A stretch of DNA of 64,000 bases from Macrococcoides bohemicum (GCF_003259675.1 NZ_PZJG01000009.1:1-64000); one strand, 5' to 3'. Numbered from the stretch's first letter, positions 32,488-42,656 are shown. Notes: generated by a model not told the origin, from the letters alone. Numbers and translations are program-made.

Positions 32488-33381
32488 CTATTGAAACCAA
32501 TAAACTCTACCTTTATTCTTTCCTTTAAACATACAGCTATTTAAAAGAGCTCTTTGGACTGTCTTAATTTCACAGTTACTCCATTCAGCTATTTCTTTAA
32601 TTTGAAATGGTTCATTTTTAAGGATCGAAACTTGTCTAGCTGCTTCTGTAATATAATCTAGTTTGCTTAGTCGTCTACCACAACGACAAGCCACATATTT
32701 TTTTCTACTTGCTACCTCCACATACCCAAATCGCTTACACTTTGGACAACGATAACCTTTCTTCATCTGCGTATAATCATAATAAGCAAATCGGTGATTA
32801 TCTACCGCGTCCGCTGATATCAACGCTTTAGCTAAACGATAGTCTTCATCAGTCGGCGGTCCAAGCTTTTTAAGATAATCTATAATACCAGGTATTTGGC
32901 CGGCAAACTTCACATATTGATCACCATTGAAGTTCCTCAAAACAAAATTTTCATTCACAAAGATGATGCGACTTACATGTTCGTATTGAAATACATTACG
33001 CATTAAAAATTGTGACAAAATAAGGTCTGCACGTTTCAACTGTGATATTATTGTTTGATCAACTCTACCGCGATTGTTCTTAAATATTCCATCTATATAA
33101 GTGTATTCTCCTGAATAATTTTTTGTATCAAAGTGAAAAATTTTACCATCCCCGATAATCAAAAAATCAAACTGAGCTTTACTAGATTCTTTCAACGTAA
33201 TATCCCAAAGCTTCAATCCCCCTTCGACAGCTTGCAGTTGTTCATAAAAATAGTTTTCCCCGGCAAATCCAATTTGATATGCAAATAAAGCTGTACGATC
33301 ATCTTTTGTCAGGTTACACCTTCCATCAACGTTCATCAAATAACTCATCTTATTATCAGGTTCATGAAGTTTTAGAAACAT
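32488..33381 (-). CDS. NERD-domain protein with zinc ribbon and helix-turn-helix
   Basis: 297 aa from the ATG after AGGAGGTGTAAT. Residues about 36-150 look like a NERD nuclease-related domain: GFAGENYFYEQL, LWDITL, then AQFDFLII and FHFDTKNYSG, giving Asp72 and Asp85-x-Lys87 as the PD-(D/E)xK-like set. Residues 212-234 have CPKC and CRC, a possible zinc ribbon. The C-terminus (about 260-297) reads like a small winged helix (IKEIAEWSNCEIKTVQRAL). It might bind or cut DNA. It sits as an extra gene between DUF2529 and pyrG, beside a tandem repeat, which suggests an acquired gene. Biological role unknown. Confidence 0.75.
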   Translation of the reverse strand: MFLKLHEPDNKMSYLMNVDGRCNLTKDDRTALFAYQIGFAGENYFYEQLQAVEGGLKLWDITLKESSKAQFDFLIIGDGKIFHFDTKNYSGEYTYIDGIFKNNRGRVDQTIISQLKRADLILSQFLMRNVFQYEHVSRIIFVNENFVLRNFNGDQYVKFAGQIPGIIDYLKKLGPPTDEDYRLAKALISADAVDNHRFAYYDYTQMKKGYRCPKCKRFGYVEVASRKKYVACRCGRRLSKLDYITEAARQVSILKNEPFQIKEIAEWSNCEIKTVQRALLNSCMFKGKNKGRVYWFQ

Positions 33382-33461
33382 ATTACACCTCCTACCAATT
33401 AATTTACAACAACACAAATCTGTTTTCAATAGTTAACTTTTGTTAACTCATCACAAACAAA

Positions 33462-33487
33462 AAAGGTCATCCAAAAGGATGACCTTT
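33462..33487. terminator. Terminator of pyrG
   Basis: Perfect 11-bp stem (33462-33472 with 33477-33487), AAAA loop, A-run on the left side that gives T on the minus strand. Confidence 0.9.
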
Positions 33488-33494
33488 AAAAATC

Positions 33495-35096
<1,602 letters not shown>

Positions 35097-35113
35097 TTAC
35101 CTCCTAAAAAAAT

Positions 35114-35149
35114 AAAAAAGCACTCCGTTTGCAAAAGCAAAGGGAGCGC
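35114..35149 (-). terminator. pyrG leader attenuator hairpin
   Basis: Stem 35120-35132 with 35137-35149, AAAA/TTTT loop and six T on the minus strand, between the promoter and pyrG. The 5' arm reads GCGCTCCCTTTGC, the C/T-rich strand to which a poly-G 5' end can pair in the known Bacillus pyrG mechanism. Confidence 0.85.
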
Positions 35150-35177
35150 ATAAGTTTATACGTTCGTCCTAATTAAA

Positions 35178-35220
35178 GGAGCCCAAGTAAAATAATAATC
35201 ATTTTTGAGCAAAATGTCAA
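35178..35220 (-). promoter_or_regulatory. pyrG promoter with GGGCTC start
   Basis: TTGACA (35215-35220), 17 bases, TATTAT (35192-35197), then seven bases and GGGCTCC beginning at 35184. Start with GGGCT is the hallmark of CTP-sensitive reiterative G addition at Gram-positive pyrG genes: low CTP stalls at position 4 and extra G residues are added. Confidence 0.8.
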
Positions 35221-35229
35221 CTAAGATTA

Positions 35230-35757
35230 TTATTCTTCTTCGTCTTCTTCCTCTTCATCTTCGAATTGATCGTCTTCGTCATCGAATTCATCCGCTTCAA
35301 CTACTAAACCTGCTTCTTCTAATTCATCTTCGACTTCTTCATCCTCAGCGTCAACGTTTTCTTCGTCATCTTCACTAACAACAATGTCTAATTCATCTTC
35401 GACTTCATCTTCACCAAGTAAAGCGATCTTAGGTGCATCTTCATCGTCTTCATCAAGCACGTCAAATTTTTGTACAGTCGGCGCGATTTTTTCTTCGATA
35501 TCATCTACTGAATACCAGTCGCGAAGACCCCACATATATTCACCTGTTGATAAGAAACGACCATCTGTATTTAAATCTGTGTAGAATTGAACAACACGTG
35601 TTTCAATTTCTTCACTTGAATACTCACCTATAGATTGGAATTCATCGATTAAATCATAGAGGTTAACTTCTTTACCTTTTTCAGTTAAATAAATATAAGC
35701 TAAATCGATAAAAGAGTTTTCATCTATCATTTCTTTTGTATATTCAGAGATTTTCAT
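35230..35757 (-). CDS. rpoE: RNA polymerase delta subunit RpoE
   Basis: 175 aa. Folded N-terminal HARE-HTH domain (about 1-95) and a very acidic disordered tail of Asp/Glu to the end, the normal layout. Recycles RNA polymerase and increases promoter selectivity. Lies upstream of pyrG as in all bacilli. The tail's GA-rich DNA makes spurious frames on the other strand. Confidence 0.95.
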   Translation of the reverse strand: MKISEYTKEMIDENSFIDLAYIYLTEKGKEVNLYDLIDEFQSIGEYSSEEIETRVVQFYTDLNTDGRFLSTGEYMWGLRDWYSVDDIEEKIAPTVQKFDVLDEDDEDAPKIALLGEDEVEDELDIVVSEDDEENVDAEDEEVEDELEEAGLVVEADEFDDEDDQFEDEEEEDEEE

Positions 35758-35832
35758 TTTCTTCGTCCTTTCAAACTATGCTAGTTTAAGTTCACACTAC
35801 ATCATATCAAGAAAACGACCTCTAACGCAAGA

Positions 35833-36648
35833 TTAATAACGAATTAATTTCGTTAAATGATGAGGATGTTCAGCATCCATCGGTACAAAGTTATTATTTA
35901 AGTATACATCTCTTAAATTTTCCGGAACCTCTACTTCTATCCTGATGACATCTTTAAAATGTTTACGGACAAAAGTCGCAATCTGACGCAACACATTTTC
36001 ATGGATAACATCCACATCTTCAGTAATATCCATCGCTTTCAATGTAGCGATATCTCCATCAACTTCTAAATCGACAGTTCCTACTTCTTTTTCATCTTTC
36101 AGCAATTTAATATTGTCGCCATCTTGAACCAATTTTAATTTAGAAACATAGTTTGCGTCTAAGTCTAAATAATAAAGACGTTCCTTGCCGATTGGCCCAT
36201 TAGGGTTTGTCGCTAAATGCATAAAGCCAGCACGCTCATATAAATTCCACGCACCTTGATTCTCAGCATCGACAACTAGGAAAAGATGATCAAAGTTCGG
36301 GAATACAGTCTGCGCAAACTCCGGTATATTCATCATAATTTCAGTACCATAGCCTTGCCCTTGCAACTTATTATTGATTGATAAACTACGCACGTAAACA
36401 GCGTTTACTGGTGTGTCATATCCTTCATGCTGATAATGTTGATGTAGTACAAAGAACCCGACAACCTGCTCATCATGATTAAGCACAACACATGGTCTGC
36501 GGTTCGGGTCAAATAAACCTTCATCTAAAACTTCTAAAGGTAATGATGAATATATCTTTTGTCTATCTGTTAATTCAAACGCTTCTAATTGAGGTCTATA
36601 TTCCTCTTTATATTGAACAATCTTAATTTGAGATCCTATAAATTCCAT
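35833..36648 (-). CDS. GNAT-family N-acetyltransferase
   Basis: 271 aa, SD GGAGGCAACATT. GNAT core at about 10-170 with the acetyl-CoA loop SINNKLQGQGYGTEIM and AENQGAWNLYERAGF. A C-terminal alpha/beta extension (about 175-271) ends RDVYLNNNFVPM, which looks like a second half-GNAT. Substrate not predictable. Divergent from coaW. Confidence 0.85.
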   Translation of the reverse strand: MEFIGSQIKIVQYKEEYRPQLEAFELTDRQKIYSSLPLEVLDEGLFDPNRRPCVVLNHDEQVVGFFVLHQHYQHEGYDTPVNAVYVRSLSINNKLQGQGYGTEIMMNIPEFAQTVFPNFDHLFLVVDAENQGAWNLYERAGFMHLATNPNGPIGKERLYYLDLDANYVSKLKLVQDGDNIKLLKDEKEVGTVDLEVDGDIATLKAMDITEDVDVIHENVLRQIATFVRKHFKDVIRIEVEVPENLRDVYLNNNFVPMDAEHPHHLTKLIRY

Positions 36649-36804
36649 AATGTTGCCTCCGTCTGAGATGAATTTAATAATTTACTCAATATATACCCAT
36701 TTCATCTCAAAATTATCACAAAATTTAAACAAAACAGTGAAACGACACAAACAATACTGCATTATAGTATAATGACAAAAACAAATAATAAATGAGGTAT
36801 TTAT

Positions 36805-37617
36805 ATGAAAATCGGTATTGATGCTGGCGGTACTTTAGTTAAAATCGCCATTTTAGAAAATGACAAATTCACATTCAGAAAACAGCTGAGCACCGAAATC
36901 CAGGAAGTAGCTGAATGGTTAAAGACTGTACCTGATGCACAAGTTGCATTAACTGGTGGGAAAGCAACATATCTGCAGAGCTTAATCCCTCAAAATGCAT
37001 TTCAATCGGTTGAATTTGATGCAACATTCCGTGGCATCCAATCATTCCTAACAGAAATGAATCTAGATATTTCAAAATTTGTCTTTAGTAATGTCGGAAC
37101 CGGAACGTCTATACACTTTGTAGACAACGGTAAACAAATCCGCGCAGGCGGAACAGGCGCAGGTGGTGGTATGATGATGGGATTATCTTACTTACTGACT
37201 GGAAAAGTAAATTTCGATGATATTGTGACAACAGCAAAAGAAGGAAACCGTGACATTATCGACTTAAAAGTAAAACATATCTATAAAGGTGATAAAACGC
37301 CGATACCAGGCGAACTGACTGCAGCCAATTTCGGTAACGTCCTTCATAACAAAGATACTAAAAACTTTACCGATGCTGATAAAATTGCTTCAGTATTGGG
37401 TATTGTCGGAGAAACCGTAACAACAGTATCCATTCATGCTGCACGTGAATTCGGTGCCGAATATGTTGTCTATATCGGTTCAAGTTTCTTAAATAATACG
37501 TTATTACGCGATATTGTTATGAACTATACAATTCTCCGTAACTTTAAGCCTTACTTCATCGAAAACGGTGAATATTCAGGTGCGGTTGGTACATTGAGAT
37601 TGATGGATGAGCAATAA
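36805..37617 (+). CDS. coaW: Type II pantothenate kinase
   Basis: 270 aa. First step of CoA synthesis; the staphylococcal type II enzyme (acetate-kinase/sugar-kinase fold). GIDAGGTLVKIAI nucleotide loop at the N-terminus and GTGTSIHFVDNG, GGTGAGGGMMMGL in the core. A TATAAT (36768-36773) lies upstream. SD GAGGTATTTAT. Confidence 0.95.
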   Translation: MKIGIDAGGTLVKIAILENDKFTFRKQLSTEIQEVAEWLKTVPDAQVALTGGKATYLQSLIPQNAFQSVEFDATFRGIQSFLTEMNLDISKFVFSNVGTGTSIHFVDNGKQIRAGGTGAGGGMMMGLSYLLTGKVNFDDIVTTAKEGNRDIIDLKVKHIYKGDKTPIPGELTAANFGNVLHNKDTKNFTDADKIASVLGIVGETVTTVSIHAAREFGAEYVVYIGSSFLNNTLLRDIVMNYTILRNFKPYFIENGEYSGAVGTLRLMDEQ

Positions 37618-37619
37618 AA

Positions 37620-37653
37620 AACGCTGCGTTACTCGTGTAAGTAACGCAGCGTT
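37620..37653. terminator. Terminator between coaW and the 35-aa peptide gene
   Basis: Perfect 14-bp stem (37620-37633 with 37640-37653), six-base loop, starting at the coaW stop. The A-run on the left makes it strong for the minus-strand operon; the T side for coaW is weaker. Confidence 0.85.
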
Positions 37654-37670
37654 CTGCTTTGCAGACGACC

Positions 37671-37778
37671 TTATTTCTTCCCGATTAATTTCACTAAACT
37701 AAACAAAAACGGAATTAAAGTCGCACTAATAATTGTCGTTGCTACTGCAATGCCTGTAGCATTATTTTTCTTACTCAA
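37671..37778 (-). CDS. 35-aa small membrane peptide in the SAM-riboswitch operon
   Basis: TTG start with GGAG eight bases ahead; that GGAG overlaps the stop of the ATP-grasp gene, so translation should be coupled. The product begins SKKNNATGIAVATT, has one hydrophobic helix (about 9-30) and a Lys-rich end (KLIGKK). It is the last gene before the terminator. No family recognised. A membrane partner or anchor for the upstream enzymes is only a guess. Confidence 0.6.
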   Translation of the reverse strand: MSKKNNATGIAVATTIISATLIPFLFSLVKLIGKK

Positions 37779-37783
37779 ATGAA

Positions 37784-38962
37784 TCACTCCTTAAGTCGAG
37801 CTTCAAATGCTTTTACGCGTGATTCTACTACATCTTCATCTCCGTGCCAGATACAGATAAATCGTGATGGGAATCCGTCTTTCTCTTTATAATCTCCATT
37901 ATAATAGGCAAGCGGGAATAAGTATCCTGCTTTCACTTCATTCAATATGACATCAAAGAATTTCGCATTATCTCCAGCACTATAATACGCAAGAAACTTC
38001 TTATAATCTCCAGATAATACACTATCTAATAATAACAGCGAGCTTGAACCGTTCTGTCTGAAGTTAAGGTCGATTGCGTAAATCGCACCTTCGCTATCCA
38101 CAAGTAAATCAAAGCCAGCAATTCCAGCATATCCTGCTTCTACACCATTTTGCATGATTTCCATTCCGGCATCGATGACATTCTGCGGGATATCATGATT
38201 TATAATATTCCCACGATATTTACCATACTTTTCAGTGATCTGCTGACTTGAACCAATAAACTTAATACCAAGTTCTTCGCTATATGCATATTGTACACAA
38301 TAATTATGCACTGGCTCAATAAACTGTTCGATAATCATCTGCTCTGTACCTTCTGCTTCTCGGACACGTTTAATACTACGTTCAACATCTTCCTGCGTAT
38401 AGCACAGCATTACGCCATATCCACCGGCAGTCGGATGTTCGTCTCCTGGTTTAATCACGAAAGGCAGTGACCACTTGCGAACAGTATTTTCAAACTCTTC
38501 AATCGCTACAACGTCACGTTTCGGTAAGAATTTCCCCTTTGTCCATTTATCCAGTATTGATTTATTGTTAAGCGCTAAAAATTTATTACGCGGTACGACA
38601 TATTTATCGCCTGATACTAATTCTTCTTCATGAGCATATTGAAAGAATATCTTTTCTCCATCTGCAACTGCATCGCGTAACACCTGTTCATATGATTCAC
38701 GTGTATTATACACTCTGAAACCATTTGGCATATCAAATCCAACTGCATTAAACAACGCTTCAGTTTTATCTGTCACAGTCGCTTCGTGTACAACGACCGG
38801 CATCTCGGCAATTAACAGTTCACGTGCGCTCAGTAAATTTGATTGGTGTTCTTCCGGCTGTAGCCATGGATTAAAAGTATAGGATGGGCGTGATGAATAC
38901 ATCACTTTCTCCCCATATAAATCTTTCATAACTAATGGTAAGTTGATTGGTTTAGTCCCCAT
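37784..38962 (-). CDS. ATP-grasp domain ligase
   Basis: 392 aa. ATP-grasp fold at about 130-330: RKWSLPFVIKPGDEHPTAGGYG (ATP lid), EQMIIEQFIEPVHNY and AIDLNFRQNGSSS with the Mg-binding Asp/Asn. The N-terminal part is a pre-ATP-grasp region. Such ligases join a carboxylate to an amine (amino-acid or dipeptide ligases), but the substrate cannot be read. Start overlaps the end of the M20 gene by 11 bases (shared ATGGGGACTAA), so they work as a pair. The operon is behind a SAM-I riboswitch, which points to a sulfur amino acid substrate. Confidence 0.8.
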   Translation of the reverse strand: MGTKPINLPLVMKDLYGEKVMYSSRPSYTFNPWLQPEEHQSNLLSARELLIAEMPVVVHEATVTDKTEALFNAVGFDMPNGFRVYNTRESYEQVLRDAVADGEKIFFQYAHEEELVSGDKYVVPRNKFLALNNKSILDKWTKGKFLPKRDVVAIEEFENTVRKWSLPFVIKPGDEHPTAGGYGVMLCYTQEDVERSIKRVREAEGTEQMIIEQFIEPVHNYCVQYAYSEELGIKFIGSSQQITEKYGKYRGNIINHDIPQNVIDAGMEIMQNGVEAGYAGIAGFDLLVDSEGAIYAIDLNFRQNGSSSLLLLDSVLSGDYKKFLAYYSAGDNAKFFDVILNEVKAGYLFPLAYYNGDYKEKDGFPSRFICIWHGDEDVVESRVKAFEARLKE

Positions 38963-40136
38963 AAATGTTCTCCTTTAATGTTTCATGTAAATGTTTAATG
39001 CGTTGTAGTTCTTCAGGTTTCTCGATTAACTCGATAGCCATCGTTGCCATTATTTTAGCGCCTTGTAATAAGGCATGGTCTCCGTGTGCGCTTTTCGCTG
39101 CTTCACGAAACTCTACTGTGTGGCCTACGAGCGACGATGGCCCCATCTTTATATGCGGGTGAATCGTAGGAATGATATGACTTACATTCCCCGTATCCGT
39201 TGAACCGAAACCAAAATCATCATGCAAAATTGGTTCATTATGCATAATAGCATGTTTCTCAAATAAATCATCTAAAAATGTATTTCTGATGAATTCATTG
39301 ACACCATTTTGAATGTGGTTGAGTTGATATTCTGCACCTGCTGTAATTGACGCACCTTGTGCTACACGATCAACTTTACCGGTTAATACATCTAAATCTT
39401 TTCTGCTGATTGCTCGTGTATAAAATCTCGCTTTCGTATAATCCGGAATAATATTTGCTGACTTACCACCATCTAAAATAACACCATGCACTTTATCCGT
39501 CTTTTTAATATGTTGACGCAGTTGACCGATACCATTAAAGAAACTGATCATCGCATCAAGCGCGTTAATACCATTATGTGCATTCTCAGAAGCATGCGCA
39601 GTCTTGCCAAAAAACTCCACTTCAAATACGTCTACTGCCAGTGTTGGCACGGTTCTAAACGATTCATGACCAGGATGAATCATCAATGCTACATCACTAT
39701 CATTAAATAACCCAGCTTTAACGTATGATGCTTTCGCACTCCCGTTTACACCACCTTCTTCAGCTGGTGTGCCGAACACTTGAATGACACCGCCTAAATC
39801 ATCAATCACTTCTTTTAGAGCAATCGCTGATAATACGCTAGATGTGCCGATAATGTTATGACCACATGCATGTCCTAAACCTGGCAATGCATCGTATTCT
39901 GCTAAATAAGCGATAGTAGGTCCTGCTTTCTCGCTTTCATACGTTGCGATAAATCCAGTTTCATGTCCTGCAATATCACGCTCTATACTAAACCCTGCAT
40001 CTTTTAATGTCTTGCTCAGCAAATTAGACGCAAAGTATTCTTCGTTGCCTAGTTCAGGTCGTGCATGAATTTCATGACTGATGCGTATGAATTTATCTCT
40101 ATTTTCATCTATATATTGTAATACTTTGTTATTCAT
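38952..40136 (-). CDS. M20D-family metallo-amidohydrolase
   Basis: 394 aa from the ATG after GGAGGAGAGAATAAT. M20 peptidase/deacylase fold: ISHEIHARPELGNEE, LGHACGHN, GTPAEEGG and MIHPGHES give the metal ligands, and FFGKTAHASENAHNGINA lies in the dimerisation domain. Relatives include AbgB-type p-aminobenzoyl-glutamate hydrolases and the Bacillus N-acetyl-cysteine deacetylases (SndA, YxeP). The SAM-I riboswitch upstream favours a sulfur-containing N-acyl amino acid or peptide. Cytoplasmic, no signal peptide. Confidence 0.88.
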   Translation of the reverse strand: MNNKVLQYIDENRDKFIRISHEIHARPELGNEEYFASNLLSKTLKDAGFSIERDIAGHETGFIATYESEKAGPTIAYLAEYDALPGLGHACGHNIIGTSSVLSAIALKEVIDDLGGVIQVFGTPAEEGGVNGSAKASYVKAGLFNDSDVALMIHPGHESFRTVPTLAVDVFEVEFFGKTAHASENAHNGINALDAMISFFNGIGQLRQHIKKTDKVHGVILDGGKSANIIPDYTKARFYTRAISRKDLDVLTGKVDRVAQGASITAGAEYQLNHIQNGVNEFIRNTFLDDLFEKHAIMHNEPILHDDFGFGSTDTGNVSHIIPTIHPHIKMGPSSLVGHTVEFREAAKSAHGDHALLQGAKIMATMAIELIEKPEELQRIKHLHETLKENIYGD

Positions 40137-40159
40137 ATTATTCTCTCCTCCGTACTTAT

Positions 40160-40190
40160 AAAAAAAAGACATTCCCAGATAGGAATGTCT
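40160..40190 (-). terminator. SAM riboswitch expression-platform terminator
   Basis: Perfect 9-bp stem (40167-40175 with 40182-40190) and eight T on the minus strand, between aptamer and the M20 start. High SAM should favour it. Confidence 0.9.
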
Positions 40191-40197
40191 ACACGTT

Positions 40198-40291
40198 CTT
40201 ATCTGCCAGCTTACGCTGTAGGAATTAGCACCTTACATTACTGCAGGTTGCTGGATGTCATCGGGCCCTTCCCTCAATCCGTCTTGATAAG
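40198..40291 (-). promoter_or_regulatory. SAM-I riboswitch (S box)
   Basis: Minus-strand leader with P1 helix CTTATC (40286-40291) / GATAAG (40198-40203), then the S-box core in order: GAGGGAAGGGCCCGATGA, CAGCAACC, AAGGTGCTAATTCC. Followed by a terminator. It controls the M20, ATP-grasp and 35-aa peptide genes, not a recognised methionine gene. Confidence 0.93.
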
Positions 40292-40296
40292 TTATT

Positions 40297-40338
40297 GAAT
40301 TTATAGATAACTATATAGTTATCTATAAATTCTGTCAA
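40297..40338 (-). promoter_or_regulatory. Promoter inside a 36-bp perfect palindrome
   Basis: Bases 40297-40332 are a spacer-less perfect palindrome (half site GAATTTATAGATAACTAT). On the minus strand TTGACA (40333-40338) is followed by exactly 17 bases and TATAGT (40310-40315), so the spacer and -10 box lie in the palindrome. It is likely an operator for a dimeric repressor of the riboswitch operon; the regulator is unknown. No T-run follows, which argues against a terminator for the kinase gene. Confidence 0.6.
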
Positions 40339-40347
40339 ATATCAAAA

Positions 40348-41985
40348 TTAGTATGTTGGTAAAGTAATTAAGAATTTCGTGCCAGCAACTGAACTGACAA
40401 CGTCTATCGTGCCGTCATGCAGTTCCACGATTTCTTTTGCCACAGATAATCCCAAACCACTGCCATTATGATGTTCATTTGTTCTGTTACCACGATAGAA
40501 CTGTTCAAAGATATGTGTCAGATCTTCCTGTGGTATACCTTGCCCGTTATCCGCAATTTCTATAATCGCGTTATTTCCATTCGTATACGTACTGATCCAT
40601 ACTTCAACATTGACATTATGTGTAAAACTATTCGACACAATATTCGTCAGCACGCGATCCATCCTTGACGTATCAATATGAATCGTCGCATCTTCTTTAA
40701 GTATATAGCTTAAACCTTTATTGCCATATTGAGAGACAAATGCATCGATATATGTTCGCAAACATATTTCTTCTGTATGGAATTGAATCCCGTCACTTTT
40801 CAGCTGATAGACCATATTTAAATCTTTAAGCAGCTGATCAATATATAATGCTTTATCTTCAATAATGCCGATAAACTTCTTCTGTTCGTCCGGTTCAAGC
40901 GGCATACCACTGTTAAGTATTTTGGCATATCCATAGATTGAACTAAGCGGTGTTTTTAAATCATGTGTAATACCCCGTACCCATTTTTCCCGCTGAATAT
41001 TCATATTACTTTGGTAATTTTTATCATCTGCAAGCTTTCCTGTAAGTTTCGCTATCGCACCATCAATCGGACTATACATACGATATTTACGACGTAACCG
41101 ACCATTTTTATAGATTCTTTCATCATTAAGCACTGAATAGTCACCTTTTGCAAGTTGCTCTACCCATGTTGAAAAGTGTTTTAACGGTTGCGCTAGTCGA
41201 TTACCTAAAAAGATTGAGAACAGTAATATAGCAGCCAATACAACGAGATTTATCCATGCATACCAAATTAAAAAATTTTTTATGTCATTCATAAAATCTT
41301 TATCATACATATAGCTGTCCTCTGCAAAGATTGCTTTCGTATCAGCCGGATGTTGATTTTTCTGAACCACATAGTAATTTTTATTATCTTTAAAATATGA
41401 AACAAAGAAATATTTCTGGTAATTGTCATTATTCTTATGCTTAAATAGCGTACTATTCACGACATCTTCATCAAACTGTCCAGAAATTTTAGTTAAGCCT
41501 TTTTTATCTGCAACGAATAACGCAAGATCGTGTTGCTCTAAATAACGCTGTGCTTCTTTCGAATCAGTTTCAAGCTTACGTCTCGCTTCATTTAATACTT
41601 TATTCTCCAAATAGATAACCTGCTGTCCTTTAGGCAGCTCCCATGTCGTAAATGCTTCAGCACGATATGTATTTAACGGCTGTAATTTGAAATCTTTATC
41701 AGACGAATAGATGACCTTACCACCCTTGTCTCTTACTACAAGTATGCCGTTGTGCTGTTTAATATAATTAACCATCTCTTTAACCGGTTTAACTTTGTCC
41801 CCGTCAAACTTAATATATTCACTAATAGCATATGAATCCACACTTTGCATATCTTCCTCAAAGAAACTTTGTTCACTGGTAACCAGAAAATAGAGAAAGA
41901 AGGCACAAATAATTAAGGTCACTGAAAAATAAAAGATAAGAAAATAACGGATAAAGCGAATCATAAATTTTTTGCTGATGCTCAT
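40348..41985 (-). CDS. Membrane sensor histidine kinase
   Basis: 545 aa. TM1 about 13-35, a 200-residue extracellular sensor region, TM2 about 238-260, HAMP-like stretch, then HisKA with His341 (GITHDLKTPL) and HATPase_c with NSFTHN, DNGQGI and GSGLGLS boxes. Partner regulator overlaps by four bases (ATGA). Signal unknown; the large outer domain suggests an extracellular ligand. It resembles antibiotic- or envelope-sensing kinases of Firmicutes only in general layout. Confidence 0.92.
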   Translation of the reverse strand: MSISKKFMIRFIRYFLIFYFSVTLIICAFFLYFLVTSEQSFFEEDMQSVDSYAISEYIKFDGDKVKPVKEMVNYIKQHNGILVVRDKGGKVIYSSDKDFKLQPLNTYRAEAFTTWELPKGQQVIYLENKVLNEARRKLETDSKEAQRYLEQHDLALFVADKKGLTKISGQFDEDVVNSTLFKHKNNDNYQKYFFVSYFKDNKNYYVVQKNQHPADTKAIFAEDSYMYDKDFMNDIKNFLIWYAWINLVVLAAILLFSIFLGNRLAQPLKHFSTWVEQLAKGDYSVLNDERIYKNGRLRRKYRMYSPIDGAIAKLTGKLADDKNYQSNMNIQREKWVRGITHDLKTPLSSIYGYAKILNSGMPLEPDEQKKFIGIIEDKALYIDQLLKDLNMVYQLKSDGIQFHTEEICLRTYIDAFVSQYGNKGLSYILKEDATIHIDTSRMDRVLTNIVSNSFTHNVNVEVWISTYTNGNNAIIEIADNGQGIPQEDLTHIFEQFYRGNRTNEHHNGSGLGLSVAKEIVELHDGTIDVVSSVAGTKFLITLPTY

Positions 41986-42656
41986 TTATCCTCACCTGAT
42001 TTTAAAATGTAGCCGATACCACGTGATGTTAGTAATAATTTCGGTTTACTTGGTTCCACTTCGAGCTTTTCTCTTAACTTTCGGATATGAACCATCACTG
42101 TATTATCATCTACAAACTGATTTTCCCACACCGCTTCATAAATCTGCTCTTTTGTACATATCTCATCCTGATGTTCATAGAGGTATTGCATCAATAAATA
42201 TTGTTTTCCTGAAAGCAGATATTTCTTATCTCTTACAGTTAATTCTGCATTTCGTTCATCAAATGAATATAACGCCTTTTCTTTTTTACCGGACTTCATA
42301 TAACGCTCGACATTAACCTTTACTCTCACCGCAAGTTCCATCGGATTAAATGGCTTTGTAATATAATCATCTGCGCCATTTTGAAAGCCTTTAATCTTAT
42401 CTCTATCCTGTGTATTGGCCGAAACATAAAGAATCGGCGCATCGGTCATTTCACGTATTTCATTGCCAAGATCATAACCTGACCCATCCCCAAGATTTAT
42501 GTCCAATAGATAAGTATCATAATGTGTACTAATCATCAACTTCGCCTGTGCAAATGTAGAAGCAATATCAACTTTTCCGAAACCTTCACGCACAAGAATA
42601 AACTTTATAAGTTCGGCAATCTCAAGTTCATCTTCTACAATTAATATTGACGGCAT
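41982..42656 (-). CDS. OmpR-family response regulator
   Basis: 224 aa from MPSILIVEDE after AAAGGAGATAAAAAT. Receiver domain with phospho-Asp52 and Lys in DDYITKPF; C-terminal winged helix (about 125-222) with DDNTVMVHIRKLREKLE and SRGIGYIL. Cognate of the overlapping histidine kinase. No obvious target genes adjoin. Confidence 0.93.
   Translation of the reverse strand: MPSILIVEDELEIAELIKFILVREGFGKVDIASTFAQAKLMISTHYDTYLLDINLGDGSGYDLGNEIREMTDAPILYVSANTQDRDKIKGFQNGADDYITKPFNPMELAVRVKVNVERYMKSGKKEKALYSFDERNAELTVRDKKYLLSGKQYLLMQYLYEHQDEICTKEQIYEAVWENQFVDDNTVMVHIRKLREKLEVEPSKPKLLLTSRGIGYILKSGEDK

Noticed and set aside
32172-32500. Two minus-strand frames of 68 and 78 codons
   Set aside because: They are made by the 62-bp tandem hairpin repeat and the opposite strand of DUF2529; no ribosome site and repetitive products.
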